From: a bacterium
Lineage (GTDB): Bacteria > Patescibacteriota > Microgenomatia > JAUYPR01
Length of the DNA: 8,993 nt
NCBI GenBank assembly: GCA_030695785.1
Contig: JAUYPR010000006.1
Location: forward strand, 1-8,993
Reading direction: 5' to 3'
Shown: positions 5,843 to 8,993 of the stretch, piece after piece
Numbering within the stretch: position 1 is the first letter of the stretch
Layout: the number at the start of each line of letters is the position of its first letter
Notes under the pieces: generated by a model
The model's database searches: none
Told to the model about the DNA's origin: nothing
Seen by the model: the letters and a program-made list of their open reading frames with translations, nothing else
Made by a program: the position numbers and the translations under genes

Positions 5843-6100
5843 ATGAGATATTACGTTTATACTTTATTCAGCCTAAAGGACAAAAAACTCTACACTGGTT
5901 TCACGACCGATCTCAAAGATAGATTATCAAGACATGCTCGCGGTGAAGTTAGGTCCACTATGAACAGAAGACCTCTTAGGTTAATCCACTATGAGTACTT
6001 CATCACTGAAGATGACGCTAAAGCTCGGGAAGTATTTCTCAAAAGTGGTTTTGGAAGAAATAATCTCAAAAAAGCACTTAAACGTACCTTGCTGATTTAG
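5843..6100 (+). CDS. Small GIY-YIG endonuclease-like protein (second copy)
   Basis: This 85-aa product is again a bare GIY-YIG domain. YVYTL (4-8) and LYTGFT (16-21) form the two name motifs, followed by Arg27 in LKDRL, His31, and Glu63 in REVFLK (62-67). These sit at exactly the same positions as in the protein encoded at 4618, and the two align end to end with no gap (31 of 85 identical). They are diverged homologues, not a recent duplication. The gene lies 92 bases after tRNA-Gly, beyond its terminator, with a small hairpin just before the ATG and another about 20 bases after the stop. No Shine-Dalgarno is visible. The substrate is unknown; possible roles are repair of branched DNA or homing-type cleavage, and the sequence does not decide between them. 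Confidence 0.88.
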   Translation: MRYYVYTLFSLKDKKLYTGFTTDLKDRLSRHARGEVRSTMNRRPLRLIHYEYFITEDDAKAREVFLKSGFGRNNLKKALKRTLLI

Positions 6101-6121
6101 TCCTATAATTTTGTACTTTAA

Positions 6122-6136
6122 GGAAGTTTAATTTCC
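6122..6136 (+). repeat. Small hairpin after the second GIY-YIG gene (family B-like)
   Basis: GGAAGT (6122-6127) pairs with ATTTCC (6131-6136), with one G-U pair, around loop TTA. The core GT-TTA-AT resembles the GT-CTR-AC core of the hairpins on the other side of the gene. It is short and could be chance. Confidence 0.4.
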
Positions 6137-6216
6137 CTAACACAACATTGTCATGTTTTTTTAAACATTGACTTTTTTTCGACATTGTGATAAACAACGG
6201 ACAATGCTCTAAATAT
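6137..6216 (+). promoter_or_regulatory. AT-rich leader with T-runs and a candidate promoter
   Basis: This stretch separates the second GIY-YIG gene from the unknown gene. It holds ACATTG three times (6145, 6165, 6182) and two runs of seven T (6156-6162, 6173-6179). A 5-bp AT-rich stem (AACAT 6144-6148 with ATGTT 6153-6157) runs into the first T-run and might act as a weak terminator for the upstream gene. TTGACT (6168-6173) with TAAACA (6191-6196) after 17 bases is a plausible promoter for the downstream gene, starting transcription near 6203. Confidence 0.4.
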
Positions 6217-7011
6217 ATGATAAATATAGAAAGAATAAAACAGGGCGCAAGACAATCAGCAGAACAAGTACTAGCAGATCAGGAAGCCGTGAGAGTTGCA
6301 AACCATGAAAGATGGGTCCGAGAAGATTTACTATCCCAAGCAAGAAATGCAGCTTTTGAACAACAGAAACCACGACTTCAAGAACAAGCAAGACAAAAAC
6401 ATCAGGCAAGATTTCAGCCCCTCCAAGGGATACTCAATCAGTTAGCAGAGCCCCTTCAAGCGATTAGAGATGAATATTTCCCTTGCTCACCGGTGTTTGT
6501 TGTAGATCATTATGAAGACCCTTATCAGTTGGGTCAAGAGCGTTATTATGAAAATTCCTTTTTTAGAGCATTGATGGTGCTCGATAGAACAACAATACCT
6601 GATAAAACACAGCGATGCCTTGGTGTTTATGCAATGGCCGAAGAACCAAAAAGAAGAAAATTTATCAAATTTGGCCCTTACTTAGACACGCGATATTATG
6701 TTGGAATTGGATTTCATTACACTAACCCTGAAGACTATTGGGGAAGAAAATTTTTACAGCTAGCGACTGGGGTCGGGGAAGATATGGAGAATGTTACCCC
6801 CGAGTCAGATTTATTTGATATCATCCAAGGAGGCAGAATCTCATTTGCAAGCCACTATGGCACTGCGCCTTCATTAAGTCATATAAAATATGACATTGGA
6901 GAGCCGATTCAGTTTAGACAAGAGCCAGGAACTTTTGCAGCAATAGAGGCGAGATTTACAGATGTTTTGAAATTACGAGAGTTAGAGGTACTAAGGGTAA
7001 CAAGAGGATAA
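6217..7011 (+). CDS. Protein of unknown function with a coiled-coil-like N-terminus
   Basis: I do not recognise this family. From ATG 6217 it encodes 264 aa; an in-frame GTG at 6187 would add ten residues but lies upstream of the likely transcription start. Neither start has a clear Shine-Dalgarno. Residues about 1-85 are rich in Gln, Ala, Arg and Glu with helix-forming character (for example QEQARQKHQARFQPLQG), suggesting a coiled coil. The rest looks globular and rich in aromatic residues, with stretches such as FVVDHYEDPYQLGQERYYEN, FGPYLDTRYYVGIGFHY and FDIIQGGRISFASHYG. There is no signal peptide or transmembrane helix, so it is probably cytoplasmic. It converges on the ABC permease with three bases between the stops. 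Its position after a tRNA-linked GIY-YIG gene suggests accessory DNA. No function can be given. Confidence 0.8.
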   Translation: MINIERIKQGARQSAEQVLADQEAVRVANHERWVREDLLSQARNAAFEQQKPRLQEQARQKHQARFQPLQGILNQLAEPLQAIRDEYFPCSPVFVVDHYEDPYQLGQERYYENSFFRALMVLDRTTIPDKTQRCLGVYAMAEEPKRRKFIKFGPYLDTRYYVGIGFHYTNPEDYWGRKFLQLATGVGEDMENVTPESDLFDIIQGGRISFASHYGTAPSLSHIKYDIGEPIQFRQEPGTFAAIEARFTDVLKLRELEVLRVTRG

Positions 7012-7014
7012 ACA

Positions 7015-7809
7015 TCAATAATCCACTAATTTCTGCAAACGGCCTTGGACTTTGACAGCGGCAAACATGTGGAGGAAAAGCCAAACACCGAGGGCGCCCC
7101 AGATAATATTGAGACCGAAGGCCCAGAGAATTTGGTCTGTAGGGACAGAACCCCGCAACAAAACTTCCCGCATCCCCTCAAACACGTGCGACGCCGGCAG
7201 GATGAACGCGATAGCCTGCAATGGTGGAGGAAGCACGCTCACCGGGTAAAATACTGCTGCAAATGGCTGGAGCATCATGGTGAGTGCAAACGCCAAAACT
7301 TGCGCCGCTTGACCGAACCGAAGGATAATCGAGGTTGCAATCACCCCCAATATCCATCCAAACAGGAAAAGGTTGATCACGAACGGGATCAGTAAAAATC
7401 CAAACTCAAACATGTTCAAGCGGAAAAAGAGGAACGAGAAAAAACCAACGGAGCTACCCACCATCCCAACGCGAATCAGGCTTAGAAAGAACGACGACGC
7501 GAGGAATTCTGTAACTTTCAGCGGAGTAACAAAGATATTCAAAAGATTCTTCTCCCAAACCTCCTCTAAAAAGGCGATGGATACTGCCTGTTGCGCCCGG
7601 TGAATGAGGCTCCAAAACACTAACGCGCCCAGAAACAACGTCAGGATGTTGGGGACACTTGCATTGAATTGGCGTAAAAAGATGGTCAAAAATCCCCAAA
7701 TAAGGAGGTCGGTAATCGGCCAAAAAAGAATATCCAAAATTCGCGGAATGGAACGCGGATACAGATACATTTGCCTTAAACACATTGCCCAGATTCTGTA
7801 CCACTTCAT
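7015..7809 (-). CDS. ABC-2 type transporter permease
   Basis: The 264-aa product is an integral membrane protein of the ABC-2 (drug/polysaccharide exporter) class. About six hydrophobic segments can be seen near residues 27-47, 54-70, 104-127, 137-162, 168-192 and 228-250. The coupling region LEEVWEKNLLNIFVTPLKVTEF (split at 81-90 and 91-102) and the QPFAAVFYPVSVLPPPLQ segment (181-198) followed by LPASHVFEGMREVLL are typical of this family. It would pair with the ATPase encoded immediately upstream; the ATG overlaps that gene's TGA, implying translational coupling. As half of a dimer, it would form an exporter with two permeases and two ATPases. The substrate cannot be read from the sequence; no substrate-specific gene is adjacent. 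Confidence 0.92.
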   Translation of the reverse strand: MKWYRIWAMCLRQMYLYPRSIPRILDILFWPITDLLIWGFLTIFLRQFNASVPNILTLFLGALVFWSLIHRAQQAVSIAFLEEVWEKNLLNIFVTPLKVTEFLASSFFLSLIRVGMVGSSVGFFSFLFFRLNMFEFGFLLIPFVINLFLFGWILGVIATSIILRFGQAAQVLAFALTMMLQPFAAVFYPVSVLPPPLQAIAFILPASHVFEGMREVLLRGSVPTDQILWAFGLNIIWGALGVWLFLHMFAAVKVQGRLQKLVDY

Positions 7810-8540
7810 GCGTGTTTCCTCGCAATCTCAATAAATACTTCATTGAGGTCTTGCAAACCATACTTTTTTACCAATTCACTCGGCGTCCCCTCTGTCACAA
7901 TCTTCCCATGATTGATAAAAATCGCCCGGTCGCACAATTCTTCAACCTCTTGCATATTGTGGGTCGTGTAAAAAATCGAGAGACCTTTTTCCATCTGTAT
8001 TTTCTTTAAGAGCTTTCTCGTTCGGTCGGCGATATCCGGATCCAGGGAGGCGGTCGGCTCGTCGAGAAAGAGGAGTTTCGGCTCGTTCAAAAGCGCCTTG
8101 ATTAAATGCACCCGTGTTGCCTGTCCAGATGAGAGGGAAGCGGACATGCGGTTTCGAAGCTCGCTCACCTCAAACGTCTGCATCAACTCTGCAAGTTTCT
8201 TTTGGTAGTTTTTCACGTCGTACAGCCGCGCAAACGTATATAAATTCTCCCAGACGCGCAAGTTGCCAGGAAGAGAAACATAGGCTGAGGAAAAATTTAC
8301 CTCGTTCAAAATTTGTTCTCGGTGATGCACCATATCCTTGTCAAAGATGCGGATAGTCCCGCTTGTAGGTGTGATAATATCCAAAATCATTTGGATAGTC
8401 GTTGTTTTTCCTGCGCCGTTTGGGCCTAAAAAGCCCAAAATCTCGCCCTCGTGCATCGAGAAGCTCATATTATCCACCGCCGTGGTCGTTGCGTTGTATC
8501 GTTTCGTGAGATTCTTCACTTCCAGAACCGTTTGTTGCAT
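7806..8540 (-). CDS. ABC transporter ATP-binding protein
   Basis: The 244-aa nucleotide-binding subunit powers the adjacent ABC-2 permease. Walker A is GPNGAGKTT (39-47), the signature is LSSGQ (136-140, a variant of LSGGQ), Walker B is LLFLDEP (156-162), the D-loop is SLDPD (165-169) and the switch His is 194 in TTHNMQEVEELCDR. The Q-loop is odd: in VNFSSAYVSLPGNLRVWENL (81-100) no Gln stands where the family normally has one. ATG at 8540 starts the usual domain N-terminus (QQTVLEVKNLTKRY). An in-frame GTG at 8558 would add six residues (MISWIF); neither has a good Shine-Dalgarno, so the start is uncertain by 18 bases. The gene is first of the two-gene unit and diverges from tRNA-Thr. Confidence 0.94.
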   Translation of the reverse strand: MQQTVLEVKNLTKRYNATTTAVDNMSFSMHEGEILGFLGPNGAGKTTTIQMILDIITPTSGTIRIFDKDMVHHREQILNEVNFSSAYVSLPGNLRVWENLYTFARLYDVKNYQKKLAELMQTFEVSELRNRMSASLSSGQATRVHLIKALLNEPKLLFLDEPTASLDPDIADRTRKLLKKIQMEKGLSIFYTTHNMQEVEELCDRAIFINHGKIVTEGTPSELVKKYGLQDLNEVFIEIARKHA

Positions 8541-8592
8541 GAATATCCATGATATCACGGGTGAGGAGTGTATAATAAGTTGTGGCAGAAAT
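8541..8592. promoter_or_regulatory. Divergent promoter region between the ABC exporter and tRNA-Thr
   Basis: TATAAT at 8571-8576 on the plus strand lies 16 bases before tRNA-Thr. On the minus strand overlapping bases read TATTAT (8572-8577) or TATACA (8569-8574), either of which would start the ABC transcript about 20-25 bases before the ATG at 8540. No convincing -35 box is present in either direction. The geometry repeats that seen between polX and tRNA-Asp. Confidence 0.5.
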
Positions 8593-8664
8593 GCCGACTT
8601 AGCTCAGGGGCAGAGCAGCTGTTTCGTAAACAGCAGGTCGTCGGTTCGATTCCGACAGTCGGCT
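8593..8664 (+). tRNA. tRNA-Thr (anticodon CGT)
   Basis: The acceptor stem GCCGACT (8593-8599) pairs with AGTCGGC (8657-8663). The D stem GCTC/GAGC has GGGG in the loop. The anticodon stem GCTGT/ACAGC holds loop TTCGTAA with anticodon CGT at 8625-8627. The variable region is AGGTC and the T arm GTCGG/CCGAC has loop TTCGATT. The discriminator is T8664 and CCA is not encoded. It reads ACG codons. It is transcribed away from the ABC exporter and is followed within a few bases by a helix-turn-helix reading frame. Confidence 0.97.
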
Positions 8665-8687
8665 CTGATGCAGGCGGCTTTTTCCAT

Positions 8688-8885
8688 GTACAGACCCAGA
8701 TCACATCGGCTCAGAGAATTAAAATAGCCCAAGCAATCCTCAATGGCAAAACTTATGACGAAATAGCAGAAAGTGTAGGTACTTCAACTGCTACTGTTTC
8801 TAAGATTGGACAGGTTTTAAAATATGGCAAAGGTGGTTTAGAAAAAGTTTTCAAATCAAAGGGAGGAGGTGTTAAAAAGAAATGA
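8688..8885 (+). pseudogene. TrpR/YerC-like helix-turn-helix protein without a start codon (truncated or frameshifted)
   Basis: The frame ending at TGA 8883-8885 encodes a clear DNA-binding helix-turn-helix: ITSAQRIKIAQAILNGKTY, then DEIAESVGTSTATVSKIGQV and a basic tail (GGLEKVFKSKGGGVKKK). The pattern 'G-K-T/S-Y-x-E-I-A ... G-x-S-x-x-T-V/I-S' resembles the C-terminal half of TrpR/YerC-type regulators; the N-terminal half normally preceding it is absent. Between the end of tRNA-Thr and the stop there is no in-frame ATG, GTG or TTG. Upstream in-frame GTG and TTG codons would require translating through the tRNA. One extra T in the run of five at 8679-8683 would join this frame to ATG 8668 and give about 72 residues. 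The listed start is therefore arbitrary. Its stop overlaps the next gene's ATG (ATGA), which argues that the pair was a working operon. Confidence 0.6.
8862..8870 (+). promoter_or_regulatory. Strong Shine-Dalgarno for the last gene
   Basis: GGAGGAGGT lies 11 bases before ATG 8882 (14 before ATG 8885), inside the 3' end of the helix-turn-helix frame. It is the best ribosome-binding site on the plus strand of the window and decides that the downstream ORF is translated. Confidence 0.65.
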
Positions 8886-8993
8886 TGGAAGTTACAACTG
8901 CTCATATTGTTTCTGGTTTAATAGGTGGATTAATCAGAGCCATAGTTGGAATAACAAAAGATCAAACATTTACTCCTGAGAAGTTTAAAATGA
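8882..8993 (+). CDS. Small hydrophobic protein, 5' part only
   Basis: ATG at 8882 overlaps the preceding TGA (ATGA); a second ATG follows at 8885. The 37 codons seen encode MMEVTTAHIVSGLIGG and continue with a hydrophobic stretch up to about residue 24 (LIRAIVGI), then a polar segment (TKDQTFTPEKF), and the frame is still open at the window edge. The start looks like one membrane helix or an amphipathic N-terminus. I do not recognise the family. With the helix-turn-helix frame before it, it forms a two-gene unit directly after tRNA-Thr. Confidence 0.6.
   Translation, partial: MMEVTTAHIVSGLIGGLIRAIVGITKDQTFTPEKFKM

Noticed and set aside
7454..7861. 135-residue minus-strand frame across the ABC gene junction
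   Set aside because: It is in another frame of the same strand as two well-supported ABC genes and has no family features.
8568..8687. Translation of the helix-turn-helix gene from GTG 8568
   Set aside because: The first 32 codons would be the tRNA-Thr gene itself, whose transcript is cut out and folded; the peptide has no domain character.

Overview
The window looks like a piece of a bacterial chromosome from the Candidate Phyla Radiation (Patescibacteria). That placement is an inference from several features. Genes are small and tightly packed. Three tRNA genes lack an encoded CCA end. There is a PHP-type PolX, a lemA-htpX pair, a divergent GatCA, a membrane-anchored LysM protein, and GIY-YIG mini-proteins beside tRNAs. 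UGA acts as a stop in several genes, so lineages that recode UGA are unlikely. No marker gene fixes a finer placement.

Left part (1-4317, minus strand): a compact operon read right to left, polX - lemA - htpX - gatC - gatA. PolX (DNA repair polymerase with a PHP domain) is followed after one base by lemA (membrane-anchored helical protein). One base later comes htpX (membrane M48 metalloprotease, GTG start), then gatC after 25 bases. gatA overlaps gatC by ATGA and runs off the left edge. GatC and GatA are two of the three subunits of the Asp-tRNA(Asn)/Glu-tRNA(Gln) amidotransferase; gatB is not in the window. The polX operon and tRNA-Asp diverge from a short region with overlapping -10 boxes.

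Middle part (4399-7011, plus strand): tRNA-Asp(GTC), a palindrome-rich stretch, an AT-rich 85-aa GIY-YIG endonuclease-like gene, more palindromes, a LysM membrane protein, and tRNA-Gly(CCC) with a rho-independent terminator. A second 85-aa GIY-YIG gene and an unrecognised gene of about 264 aa with a coiled-coil-like N-terminus follow. Each GIY-YIG gene lies just downstream of a tRNA and has small hairpins on both sides. The hairpins form two families in which the loop is kept and the stem arms vary but stay complementary. This is the most unusual feature of the window and suggests small mobile or homing-like units next to tRNA genes.

Right part (7015-8993): a two-gene ABC-2 exporter on the minus strand (ATPase then permease, ATGA overlap). 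It diverges from tRNA-Thr(CGT) on the plus strand. Just after tRNA-Thr lies a TrpR/YerC-like helix-turn-helix reading frame with no usable start codon, either truncated or frameshifted. It overlaps the start of a small hydrophobic protein that runs off the right edge.
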